From: Streptomyces sp. ICC1
GTDB lineage: Bacteria; Actinomycetota; Actinomycetes; Streptomycetales; Streptomycetaceae
Direction: 5' to 3'
Assembly (NCBI RefSeq): GCF_003287935.1
Contig: NZ_CP030287.1
Coordinates: 8,955,476 to 9,000,378, forward strand
Length of the DNA stretch: 44,903 bases
Shown here: positions 23,196 to 31,434 of the stretch, piece after piece
Layout of the letters: each line of letters begins with the position of its first letter
How positions within the stretch are numbered: the stretch's first letter is position 1
Position numbers and translations under genes: made by a program
The notes under the pieces: model-generated
Seen by the model: only the letters and a program-made list of their open reading frames with translations
Database searches by the model: none
Told to the model about the DNA's origin: nothing

Positions 23196-23402
23196 CCCGA
23201 CGCGCACGACCCGTCGAAGAGCCACGCCCCGACGATGCTCACGACCGACCTGTCGCTGCGCTTCGACCCGGCGTACGAGCAGATCTCGCGCCGCTTCCAC
23301 GAGAACCCGGCCGAGTTCGCGGCCGCCTTCTCCCCCCCGTTGTTCAAGCTGACCCACCTCGACATGGTCCCCGTGGTCCGCTCCCTCTGCCCCGAGGCCC
23401 CG
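23196..23402 (+). pseudogene. katG: Catalase-peroxidase KatG, internal fragment
   Basis: KatG breaks down hydrogen peroxide and activates some prodrugs. About 69 codons survive, in one frame: [20 protein letters not shown] and [19 protein letters not shown], then [15 protein letters not shown]. This is the stretch around residues 370-440 of the usual 740-residue protein, where the Met in PTML and the following Thr/Asp helix sit just after the proximal haem region. One to two positions differ from the consensus (DM versus RDMGP), and both ends are cut: by an adapter on the left and by a natural-looking terminator hairpin at 23412 on the right. Confidence 0.8.
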
Positions 23403-23411
23403 ACGCCCCGA

Positions 23412-23443
23412 CGTACGCCGACCCGCGCCGGGGTCGGCGTACG
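23412..23443. terminator. 13-bp hairpin
   Basis: Arms 23412-23424 and 23431-23443 are perfect complements with a 6-base loop, just downstream of the minus-strand gene ending at 23449. Confidence 0.7.
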
Positions 23444-23448
23444 GTCCG

Positions 23449-23919
23449 TCAGAGCCGGTGCACGCGTTCCCGGGCGAAGGCCAGCGGGTGGCGCCCGGCG
23501 GCCAGGATGCGCAGACCGGGGGCCACGGCCAGCAGGTCGCGCAGCCAGGCGAGCGTCTCGGCCGCGAGGTGGTCGGAGCCGTCGAGGACGAGCAGCATGT
23601 CGCGCTCGGCCAGCCACGAGGCCGCGTTCGACGTCCCGCACGGCAGGAAGGGCATGCCCGGTACGCAGCCCAGGGCGGCCGTCAGATCGCGGACCCCGAA
23701 GCGGTGCTCCATGGTGACCACGGCCACCCCGTCGAAGAAGTTGGACGCGAGCCGTTCCCCGATCTCCCGCACCAGCACGCTCCGGGGCTCCCGGAACCTT
23801 CCGGTGACGGTGAGCACCCGGCCCCGCCGTACGGCGGTGAGCAGGCGGGACAGCTCCACGGACGTCGCCGGAAACGTACCGGCGCCGGCGGATTTCCCCA
23901 TCGGCACGATGCCCCCCAT
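23449..23919 (-). CDS. AAA-like regulatory ATPase fragment/standalone with degenerate Walker A
   Basis: About 157 residues (ATG 23919; ATG 23901 is the alternative with a G-rich ribosome site). The order strand - loop - helix ([23 protein letters not shown]) followed by [23 protein letters not shown] and [13 protein letters not shown] copies the NB-ARC/LuxR-type ATPase core of large Streptomyces regulators: Walker A, Walker B (LLVLDG) and sensor 1. The P-loop Lys-Thr is missing (GRFREPRS instead of GxxGxGKT), so ATP hydrolysis is doubtful. The usual C-terminal TPR and HTH parts are absent, and a terminator follows at once, so this is a short natural relative rather than a cut gene. Confidence 0.6.
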   Translation of the reverse strand: MGGIVPMGKSAGAGTFPATSVELSRLLTAVRRGRVLTVTGRFREPRSVLVREIGERLASNFFDGVAVVTMEHRFGVRDLTAALGCVPGMPFLPCGTSNAASWLAERDMLLVLDGSDHLAAETLAWLRDLLAVAPGLRILAAGRHPLAFARERVHRL

Positions 23920-24213
23920 GCATGCGTGACCATTCGCGGCAAGAGGGTTGTTTCGAGCCGCATGAAGTTGATTATGCGCCAGTTTCGCCGTAAGGCCAGG
24001 GGAATGCCCCATTCCGGTGAAAGGCCCGCGCCGCCCGATGATCGCAGCAGTTGTACACGCGACATGCTCATGTCCATTCGCTCCGAGAAGAGGCAGTGGC
24101 GCGACGTCCGCTCACCGGAGCCCCCTCCCCGGAGAACAGTTGTCCGGGGAGCGGGAATCGGATGTACTGCGGTGCGGCCCGAAGTGCGGGCAGGTTTCGG
24201 GGAGGGGCACCAC
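23920..24213. other. Intergenic 294 bases between divergent starts
   Basis: No gene seen. It contains AT-richer islands (ttgattatgcgcc near 23970) and a CTCCCCGGA/TCCGGGGAG inverted repeat at about 24129-24155, a possible operator for the gene at 24214. Confidence 0.5.
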
Positions 24214-24417
24214 GATGGACGCGGACCAGCGGCCGGCCGGGCGGGGGAGGGGACCCGTGTCGCACCGCCGCCGTTCGGGCTTCCGGAGCCGCAGACCCTT
24301 CTGGGCCCTCTTCCTGTCCGCCTTCCTCCTCGTCGGCGTCTGCGCCGCGACCGGCCTCGCCTGGGACCCGAAGACGGTCGCCGGCCGGACGGACGGCCCC
24401 GGGCCCGGCCCCGCCGA
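24214..24417 (+). pseudogene. N-terminal fragment of an unidentified membrane protein
   Basis: ATG 24214 follows GGGGAGGGGCACCACG. A basic leader (SHRRRSGFRSRRPF) precedes one membrane helix (WALFLSAFLLVGVCAATGLAW) and a linker (DPKTVAGRTDGPGPGPADT). Similarity to a membrane-anchored N-terminus is clear, but the outer domain is missing: at about 24418 the sequence becomes the complement of the diacylglycerol-kinase gene. Read the other way, this stretch adds an artificial tail to that gene. Confidence 0.6.
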
Positions 24418-25822
24418 CACCCGTCGGGGTGCGGTGGCGCAGCAGGCGGGCCGCCAGGTATCCGGCGGCGGCGAGCCATCCGGGCGCGCCCCTCGGGTCG
24501 AACAGCACCACTTCCAGTCGTCCGCTGTCCGGCCGCGCCGACGGCAGGAGGGGCAGGCCCCCTTGGAGCGTTCCGACGTTCCCGATGACCACCATGCGGG
24601 CCCGGCGCCGCTGCCGGCGGCCCCCGTCGATCCGCACCGTGAGCCGCACACCGGGGTCGCGCAGGTGCCGCAGGGCCGACAGGACGTACGCGGCCCACCC
24701 CATCCGCGACTTGAGCCGCGGGGAGGCGTCGCGGACCATCGCGGCGTCGAACCCGGCGCCCGCCATGACGGTGAACCGCGTCGGCGGGAGGCCGTCGCCC
24801 CGGACCCGGCCGACGTCGATCCCGAAGCTGTCGCCGGCCAGGGACGCCTCGAGGGCGACGGCCGGGTCCATCGGCAGGCCCAGGTTCCGGGCGAGGAGGT
24901 TCCCGGTGCCGCAGGGTGCGACGGCCAGCGGGATACGGGTGCCGGCCAGGACGTCGGCGCAGGCACGTACGGTGCCGTCGCCTCCGCAGACCACCACGAG
25001 GGCGGGGGTGACCGTGCTGATCTCCTCGGCCAGGGCCCCGCAGGGCCGTTCGGCGGTGGTCAGGATCCACCGCGGGTCCCGGTGGCCGTGGCCACGGAGC
25101 ACGGCGGCCAGCCGGTCGGCGAGTTCGTCCGGGCAGCCGTGCGGGTGCCGGACCACGAGGACGGGGCCGCCGGTGCGGGAGGCGGGCGCCGGGCCGGGCC
25201 GGGCCGCACGGTCGGGCTCCGGACCGGACCCCCGCCCGTACAGCAGCGCGCACCCGGTGATCAGCAGGGTCGCCGCGCCGTTGAGCAGGCCGCCGGCCAC
25301 GTCACTGGGGTAGTGCATGCCGCGGTACATCCGGGCCAGCCCGACGGCCGGCGGGATCAGCAGCAGGCAACCCGCCACGGCGAGGCGCCAGGGTCCGCGC
25401 ATGCGCAGCCAGGCGATGACGGCCAGGCCTCCGTAGAGCGCGAGGGAGGCCCCGACGTGCCCGGAGGGGAAGCTCGATGTCGGCGGAGCGGCGTCCAAGT
25501 GGCCGACCGCGGGCCGCGGACGGTCCACGAAGGCCGTCACCACCAGGAAAACGGCCGACTGCGCGGCGACCGCGACGGCGAGGAACAGCGCCTCGGTCCG
25601 CAGTGCGGCGCGGGGAAGAGCGCGGGGCGGGACCACCGGGAGCACCAGCGCCACCGCCCCGTACATGCCCGGCCCCGTCACCCGCAGCCCCCACCGCTCC
25701 AGGAACAACGCCACCCGCGCGGGCAGCGCCTCGACGAACTCCCGCCCCGCGACGCCGTGGTCACGCAACTGCGCCCGTACGAACGCCTCGGGCAGAGCGG
25801 GAATCCCGGGAATCTCGACCAT
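24418..25822 (-). CDS. PAP2 phosphatase - diacylglycerol kinase fusion, 3' end lost
   Basis: A two-domain lipid enzyme. Residues about 40-210 form a membrane PAP2 (phosphatidate phosphatase) domain with six helices; its catalytic motifs are FVDRPRPAVGH, the PSGH box in SSFPSGHVGAS, and ARMYRGMHYPSDVAGG with the nucleophilic His and its Asp. Residues about 245-460 are a DAGK/LCB5-type kinase with the nucleotide motifs VVVCGGDGTVRAC and APCGTGNLLARNLG. Both a phosphatidate phosphatase and a lipid kinase in one chain is an opposing-reaction design known in actinobacteria. ATG 25822 is the start. The kinase C-terminus is lost after RTPTGVGG (near 24418), where the frame runs on into a different gene's antisense strand. 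Confidence 0.85.
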
Positions 25823-25884
25823 GGCCCAACCCTAGGCCGACACCCCCCGACGGACTCGCGACTCAGACCGGGCTCAGACCGGGC

Positions 25885-26691
25885 TCAGGCCGGCGCCCCG
25901 ATCCCCACGCGCTTCAACGCCTCCTTGAACGCGGCCGCATCGAACATCGACCCGTCCCTCGACCCGACCGGCTTCCCGTCCACCAACACCAACGGCGTCG
26001 CCTGCGCGCCCGTCGCCTCGAAGCCCCGCTCCGCCTCGGCGACCCACCCGCCGTACCGCTTCCCCGCCACCGCCGCGTCGAAGTCCTCCCCGCGCAGCCC
26101 CGGCACCACATCCGCGATCTTCAGCAGCAGCTCGTCCGTGTACTTCCCCCTCGGCTGACTCGCGAAGACCGCCGCGAGGTACTCCGCGAACTTCCCCGCC
26201 TCCGCCGACGCCCGCAACGCGTTCACCGCCTTGACCGAACCGCTCGCCCCGCCCTGGTCCAGGAACGACGCCAGCCCGTACTCGATCTTCACCCGGCCAT
26301 CCACCGCGAGCTCCAGCAAAGCCTCGCCACCGGTCTCCTCGAACTGCGCGCAATGCCCGCACTTCGGATCCACCAGCACCTGCGCGGTACGCGGCGCGTC
26401 CGCCCTGCCGACCACGACCTTCGGCCCGTCCACCCTCGCCGGCAGCTCCGCGAGCCGGTCCGCGATCGGGCTGGTCCGCACCACCACCTCCGAGGTCGCC
26501 GAAGGCCTCCCCCCACCCGCACCGAACCCCGAGCCGGACCCGGAACCAGACCCGGAGCCGGACCCGGACCCGGAACCAGACCCGGAGCCGGACCCCGACC
26601 CGGACCCCGTACCCGACCCGCACCCGGCGACCGCCCCGACCAGCAACGCGGCGGCGGCGACCCCCGCGACCAGGTTCCCCGACCTGCGCAT
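25885..26691 (-). CDS. DsbA-like thiol-disulfide lipoprotein with a Gly-Ser repeat linker
   Basis: A 268-residue exported thioredoxin-fold protein that forms or exchanges disulphides outside the membrane. ATG 26691 has GGAGG eight bases upstream (an ATG at 26712 is in frame but has a poorer site). Signal peptide and lipobox VGAVAGC give a lipid-anchored Cys, followed by a (GS)n repeat of about 24 residues and the thioredoxin domain VVVGRADAPRTAQVLVDP. The active site is KCGHCAQFE (CGHC redox pair); the cis-Pro is in QATPLVLVDG. The Gly-Ser linker is encoded by a 30-base tandem repeat (26521-26610). No DsbB-like partner is in view. Confidence 0.87.
   Translation of the reverse strand: MRRSGNLVAGVAAAALLVGAVAGCGSGTGSGSGSGSGSGSGSGSGSGSGSGSGSGFGAGGGRPSATSEVVVRTSPIADRLAELPARVDGPKVVVGRADAPRTAQVLVDPKCGHCAQFEETGGEALLELAVDGRVKIEYGLASFLDQGGASGSVKAVNALRASAEAGKFAEYLAAVFASQPRGKYTDELLLKIADVVPGLRGEDFDAAVAGKRYGGWVAEAERGFEATGAQATPLVLVDGKPVGSRDGSMFDAAAFKEALKRVGIGAPA
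26521..26612. repeat. Roughly 30-bp tandem repeat in the lipoprotein linker
   Basis: Two near-perfect copies of a 30-base unit (cggacccggaaccagacccg...) plus partial copies. It encodes the Gly-Ser tether, so copy number can change without a frameshift. Confidence 0.8.
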
Positions 26692-26767
26692 CCGCACGCC
26701 TCCGCGCACCATAAAACCAAACCTCTCACCCGAAAAGCACCCAAACTCCCCGCACCACCCTAAGGAC

Positions 26768-26800
26768 CTGCCCCTTATACACATCTCACGCTGCCGCCGA
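26768..26800. other. Nextera i5 adapter remnant (chimeric junction)
   Basis: CTGCCCCTTATACACATCT then CACGCTGCCGCCGA: mosaic end plus i5 tail with four changes. It separates the lipoprotein segment from metH. Confidence 0.94.
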
Positions 26801-27977
26801 GCTACACCGCCGCGCTGATCGCGCTGACCATCGACGAGGAGGGCCAGGCCCGCACCGTCGAGCACAAGGTCGCCATCGCCGAGCGCCTCATCGAGGACCT
26901 GACGGGCAACTGGGGAATCCACGAGTCGGACATCCTCATCGACACCCTGACGTTCACGATCTGCACGGGTCAGGAGGAATCGCGGAAGGACGGCATCGCG
27001 ACGATCGAGTCGATCCGCGAGCTCAAGCGCCGCCACCCCGACGTTCAGACGACGCTGGGTCTGTCGAACATCTCCTTCGGCCTCAACCCGGCCGCCCGCG
27101 TACTGCTGAACTCCGTCTTCCTCGACGAGTGCGTCAAGGCCGGCCTGGACTCCGCGATCGTGCACGCGAGCAAGATCCTGCCGATCGCCCGCTTCGACGA
27201 CGAGCAGGTCGGCACGGCCCTCGACCTGATCTACGACCGGCGCGCTGAGGGCTACGACCCGCTGCAGAAGCTGATGGCCCTCTTCGAGGGTGTGAACACC
27301 AAGTCGATGAAGGCCGGCCGGGCCGAGGAGCTCCTCGCGCTGCCGCTGGACGAGCGGTTGCAGCGCCGGATCATCGACGGCGAGAAGAACGGCCTGGAAG
27401 CCGACCTCGACGAGGCGTTGGAGACGCGTCCGGCGCTGGAGATCGTCAACGACACCCTCCTGGAGGGCATGAAGGTCGTTGGTGAGCTGTTCGGTTCCGG
27501 GCAGATGCAGTTGCCGTTCGTGCTGCAGTCGGCTGAGGTGATGAAGACGGCGGTGGCTCATCTGGAGCCGCACATGGAGAAGAGCGACGCCGACGGCAAG
27601 GGCACGATCGTGCTGGCCACGGTCCGCGGGGACGTCCATGACATCGGCAAGAACCTGGTCGACATCATCCTCACCAACAACGGCTACAACGTCGTCAACA
27701 TCGGCATCAAGCAGCCGGTCTCCGCGATCCTGGAGGCCGCGCAGGAGCACAGGGCCGATGTCATCGGCATGTCGGGGCTGCTGGTCAAGTCGACGGTGAT
27801 CATGAAGGAGAACCTCGAAGAGCTCAACCAGCGCAAGCTGGCGGCCGACTACCCCGTCATCCTCGGCGGCGCCGCCCTGACCCGCGCCTACGTCGAACAA
27901 GACCTCCACGAAATCTACGAAGGCGAAGTCCGCTACGCCCGCGACGCCTTCGAAGGCCTGCGCCTCATGGACGCCCT
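26801..27977 (+). pseudogene. metH: Cobalamin-dependent methionine synthase (MetH), internal segment
   Basis: MetH transfers a methyl group from methyl-THF to homocysteine through B12. About 392 residues are present, in frame from the adapter: the end of the pterin-binding barrel (TFTICTGQEESRKDGIATIE, LGLSNISFGLNPAAR), the B12 cap (ALETRPALEIVNDTLLEGMK) and most of the Rossmann cobalamin domain with the base-off His motif DVHDIGKNLV and the phosphate-binding VIGMSGLLVKS. The homocysteine-binding N-terminus and the activation domain are absent. After RDAFEGLRLMDALP (27977) the frame changes to unrelated sequence without an adapter. The intact protein would be about 1170 residues. Confidence 0.9.
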
Positions 27978-28168
27978 CCCCCTCCACTCGCGCTCGCATC
28001 AGCCCGGAGAAATGACCCTGTGCGCCCCCCTGTGCTCCGCTGGCGCGGTTCAGATGGGTTAGGTCGCGCTTACCGACAGTTCCCCTCGGGCATCCACCGT
28101 CGTAGAGTCACTTGACGCCAGACCTGGTCGAGCCGACTCCCCCTCCCGCTTCGAGGACGGATATCGTC

Positions 28169-28450
28169 ATGCCGCGTCCGACTGCCGCACAGCTCGCCTA
28201 CGGGTCCGCCACCGTCATCGTGTCGACGATCGCCATGCTGCTGCTCTCGCAGACGAGCACCGGGCTCGGCGTCGCGGTCATCTCCGCCGCCGCGCTCGCC
28301 CTCGGGCTCCTCGTCGCCCTCACCGTCCCCGGCCCTCGCCGGCGCGGGCGGCACGCGGCGACCCGCCCGAGGACCGCCTCGCCGGTCCCCGACACCGTGC
28401 CGCGGGACGTGGCGGCCGCCGCGGCCGTCGAACACCCCGTGCACCACTGA
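28169..28450 (+). CDS. Small two-helix membrane protein, unknown function
   Basis: A 93-residue inner-membrane protein starting at ATG 28169 (GAGGACGGATATCGTC upstream). Two helices, LAYGSATVIVSTIAMLLLSQ and VAVISAAALALGLLVALTV, are joined by a short polar turn; the C-terminal third is basic then Ala/Pro-rich (PRRRGRHAATRPRTA). Conserved in Streptomyces by my recollection but uncharacterised. It is the first complete gene after the metH fragment and probably monocistronic. Confidence 0.7.
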   Translation: MPRPTAAQLAYGSATVIVSTIAMLLLSQTSTGLGVAVISAAALALGLLVALTVPGPRRRGRHAATRPRTASPVPDTVPRDVAAAAAVEHPVHH

Positions 28451-28543
28451 GCCTTCGCCTTCGCCGGGCGCGCACAGCGCCGCGCGGGCGGCCTCCCCGG
28501 TGGGGAGACCGCCCGCGCGCCGAGCTGCGTACGCCTGGGGCCG

Positions 28544-30302
28544 TCAGGTCGCCCGGACCACCACGGTCTTGGCCACCTTGTCGTGCAGACCCTGCTTGTA
28601 GGGCTTGTCGACGAGCATCGAGATCACGAGTGCGATCGGCCACAGGCAGAAGCAGCAGATGAGCGTCGGCAGCCAGAGCACGGCCGCCCGGCCGAGGGCC
28701 GCACCGGACTGCGGGACGCTGCCGTCGTTGAGCATCGCGACGCGCAGGCCCAGCCACTTCTTGCCCAGGGTCTGGCCGTTCTTCTTGGTGAACCACCAGT
28801 CGTAGCCGACGTACGCGGCGATCGAGATCAGCGTCATGACCAGGCCGCTGCCGCTGTACGACTTGGTGATGACCTCCGTGACGTCCTCACCGTCGTTCGT
28901 CTTGACCGTGTAGCGGTTGCGGTCGCCGACGGCCAGCTGGATGAGGAAGAGCGGGACGGCGATGATCAGGACGTCCAGGACCCGGGCCGCGAGCCGCTTG
29001 CCGAAGTCGGCGAGCGGGGGCATCCCGGCGAGCGGGTCGGGCATGCCGTGGCCGCCGCCCCCGCCGTACGGGTCTCCGCCGCCTCCGTAGGGGGGCGGCG
29101 GGGGCGGGTAGCCCCCGCCTCCACCACCGGGAGGGGTGGGGACCTGTGCGACGGGCGGCGGCGGGGCGGAGGGGAGGTCGGCACGTTGCAGCCGGTCCAG
29201 GCCCAGGTCGACGCGCCGGGCGGGATCCGCCGGATGGGCGGCCGCCAGGAGTTGGAGGCTGGGCCGGGAGTCCGGGAGGAGTCGGCCGACGACGCGCAGA
29301 CGCGTGCCGGGCAGGGCCGCCAGCATCCGGAGGTTGTCGCGGTACGCCAGCGCGGGATGGTCGTGGGCCGCGGTGAGGCGGAGCGTCAGATCGTCGCACG
29401 TGGCGAGGAGGCAGTCGCCGCCGGTCTCGCGGGCGGGGCCCAGGATCGTCACGTCGAGGAAGAGCAGGTCGGCGCCCGGGGCCCGGGAGTGCAAGGCGCG
29501 CGCGACCTGTTCGGCGGGCGGCGGGGCCCACAGGGCGGCGAGGGGTTCGTCCGTCCAGGCCGCGCCCGCCGCCTGGACCGCCTTGACCCCGGCGCCCGCG
29601 CCGAGGCGGCCGGTGGGCGAGACGGTGGCCCCCGACAGGGCGAGCCCTGCGTGGGACAACTGGCGGTGGGTGAGCGCGGTGTCGCCCAGGCGTACGGTGC
29701 GCCCGGCGGCCGCCGTGGCTCGGCCGGGGCCGCCCGGGGCGATGTCCGAGACGGTGTAGAGGCGGCCGTCGGCGGCGGCGGTCCAGGTGATGGCGCCCGC
29801 ATAGCCGCCGGCGGTGATCAGGGGTTCGGTGAACAGGCCGTACAGGCGCAGGGATCCGTCCGGTACGTAGGTCTGCCGGGCGGTGCCGCGCAGGGCGGCC
29901 AGTTCGGGGCCGGTGGCGTCGGGCAGCCGGTGGGCGGCGGCGAGCAGTTCGAGGACGGCTGCCGTGAGGTCGGCGAGGCGGTGGGCGGGGTCGGCGGAGC
30001 GGGCGGAGCGCAGCGCGGTGACGACGGAGACGGCGGCCGCGGCCGGGCGGGGCAGGCCGCTGAGCTTGGCGGTGTGGGCCGCCCGCAGCAGTTCGGACTG
30101 CAGGACGGCTCCGGCGCCTTCGATGCCCGTGTCGAGCAGGGCGGCGCCCGCTGCCCACAGGTGGCCGGCCGCGGCACGCTGCTCGGGGGTGGCCGTGCTC
30201 CCTTCGGCCTCCGGCGGCTGAGGGGGTCCGGCGGCCTCGCCGGGGAACGGTTGCCCGGCGTCCGGGTCGGAGGACCGGTCGGAGGAGGGGGAAGGGAGGG
30301 GA
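28544..30302 (-). CDS. RDD-domain membrane protein joined to a Pro-rich and SWIM-neighbour-type N-terminal region (probable chimera)
   Basis: The C-terminal 210 residues (28544 to about 29170) are an RDD-family membrane domain: the Arg-Asp signature FGKRLAARVLDVLIIAVPLF and three helices ending VLWLPTLICCFCLWPIALVI, after a PPPYGGGGDPYGGGG linker. The first 380 residues have a different character, helical and Ala-rich (AAGHLWAAGAALLDTGIEGAGAV; QTYVPDGSLRLYGLFTEPLI) and resemble the protein next to SWIM zinc-finger genes in Streptomyces. The join falls in Pro/Gly-rich repeats near 29150, a natural place for a chimera. The very first codons (LSTSDAADDP) come from the adapter at 30303, so the true start is unknown. 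RDD proteins are probably transporters or assembly factors; no function is proven. Confidence 0.65.
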
Positions 30303-30335
30303 TCGTCGGCAGCGTCAGATGTGGATAAGGGACAG
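30303..30335. other. Nextera i5 adapter remnant, forward orientation
   Basis: TCGTCGGCAGCGTCAGATGT is exact, then GGATAAGGGACAG (two changes). Near-intact adapter. Confidence 0.96.
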
Positions 30336-30356
30336 GGCCAGGGGGTCATGTGCGGC

Positions 30357-30902
30357 TCACTTCGTGATGTGGTGGCACTGGCTGACCCGGCGCACGCCGT
30401 TGACGTTGAGGTGTGCGCATGCTTTGCCGTAGCGGGGGAGCGTCTGGGGCGCGTTGTCGCGCATCGGGTGGATCTCGCACTCGGTGTGGGTCTGCCCGCG
30501 GGCGGTGCGGTAGGTCTTGTTGTCGGTGTCCGCGTAGGTGAAGTCGATGCGCCAGTTGCAGAAGCCCGCGTTGAGGGCTCCGACGAAGCCGCAGTCGACG
30601 CCGGCGTTCTGGTAGGTGATCCTCCTGCCGTCGCCGCGGACGATGTGGGTGAACATGCAGCCCGTCGGCACCTTCATGGTGACGCCGCCGACTTGGTAGT
30701 CGAACCCGGTGACGGGGGTGGAGCCGATGGCGCCGGCATGCGCCTCGGCGGGTGGTAAGAGCGCCAGCGCGGTGGCGGTGGCGAGCGCGGCAGTGATCCA
30801 GGCGGTGAACGGCTTGCCCGTGGGTGTCCCCTTCTGGCGGAGCGTGTCGCAGATCGAAACTCCCGTCGCCTGCTCGGGGTTCTGTCCTGCGAGGCAGTCC
30901 AC
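30357..30902 (-). CDS. Secreted cysteine-containing protein, unknown function
   Basis: A 181-residue protein with a signal sequence beginning about residue 28 (KPFTAWITAALATATALALLPPAEAHAG) after an unusually long N-terminal extension; GTG 30902 is the only in-frame start found, so the real start may be different. The mature domain is small and beta-rich with six cysteines (PTGCMFTHI, GVDCGFVG, GFCNWRID, HTECEIHP, GKACAHLN, SQCHHITK), probably three disulphides. It may be an actinobacterial extracellular inhibitor or adhesin, but I do not recognise the family. Confidence 0.6.
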   Translation of the reverse strand: MDCLAGQNPEQATGVSICDTLRQKGTPTGKPFTAWITAALATATALALLPPAEAHAGAIGSTPVTGFDYQVGGVTMKVPTGCMFTHIVRGDGRRITYQNAGVDCGFVGALNAGFCNWRIDFTYADTDNKTYRTARGQTHTECEIHPMRDNAPQTLPRYGKACAHLNVNGVRRVSQCHHITK

Positions 30903-30960
30903 TACGAAGAGTGATCAGCGGATTGGCATGCTGACCGCCCGTAACCGGTCGCCCTGGGCT

Positions 30961-31225
30961 ATGCCGTTGTCGGTGGGATTGCGCTGCGCTCCGGCGGCCG
31001 GGGGCTCTTTGCGTGTCCGGGGTGTTCGGCGGCCGTTGCGGCTTCGGGTTGCAGGGCCAGGAGCGGCTCGACGTGCTGTGCGGGTTCCTCCGCGCGATCG
31101 GCCGCCGGCTGGGGAAGGTGGTCACGATGTTCCCCGAGGGCGACTGGGACCAGGCGCATCCGGTGCTCGGGTTCACCGTCGAGGCGGACCGGGTGGTGCT
31201 GTTGGGGGAGCGGGCCGGCGGCTGA
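30961..31225 (+). pseudogene. Small conserved protein with a probable single-base frameshift
   Basis: Two frames appear to belong together: MPLSVGLRCAPAAGGSLRVRG from ATG 30961 and GVFGGRCGFGLQGQERLDVL...LGKVVTMFPEGDWDQAH ending at TGA 31225. Adding one G to the GGGG run at about 31018-31021 would join them into an 88-residue protein. I recall similar short Streptomyces proteins of unknown role. A sequencing or joining error is as likely as a real mutation. Confidence 0.45.
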
Positions 31226-31434
31226 GTGCGCTCTCGGTGGCGAGATGGTCGCGTACGGGACGGTCGCGTACGGGCCGCCGGTGCTGCCTTGGTCGGTGGG
31301 CGGGCGGGCGCGCTGGGCATGGCCCTGACCGCGCTCCAGACGGGTACCGCCGACGTGGCGGCCTGGCGGGTCGTCGCCGCCTCGATGGTCATGGGCGTCG
31401 GCGCCGGCATGGTCCTGATGCCGACGATGGCCTA
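31226..31434 (+). pseudogene. MFS (DHA2-type) transporter fragment cut by an IS630-like element
   Basis: About 40 recognisable residues: GALGMALTALQTGTADVAAW and VVAASMVMGVGAGMVLMPTM, the hydrophobic helix with the GxGxGM pattern of the drug-exporter family. The frame ends at TGA, which lies inside the left end of the insertion sequence (TATTGA at 31433). No start or other helices are nearby, so only a scrap remains. Confidence 0.5.

Noticed and set aside
25885..27999. A 704-residue minus frame joining metH antisense to the thioredoxin lipoprotein
   Set aside because: It crosses an adapter; only the part below 26712 is a gene.
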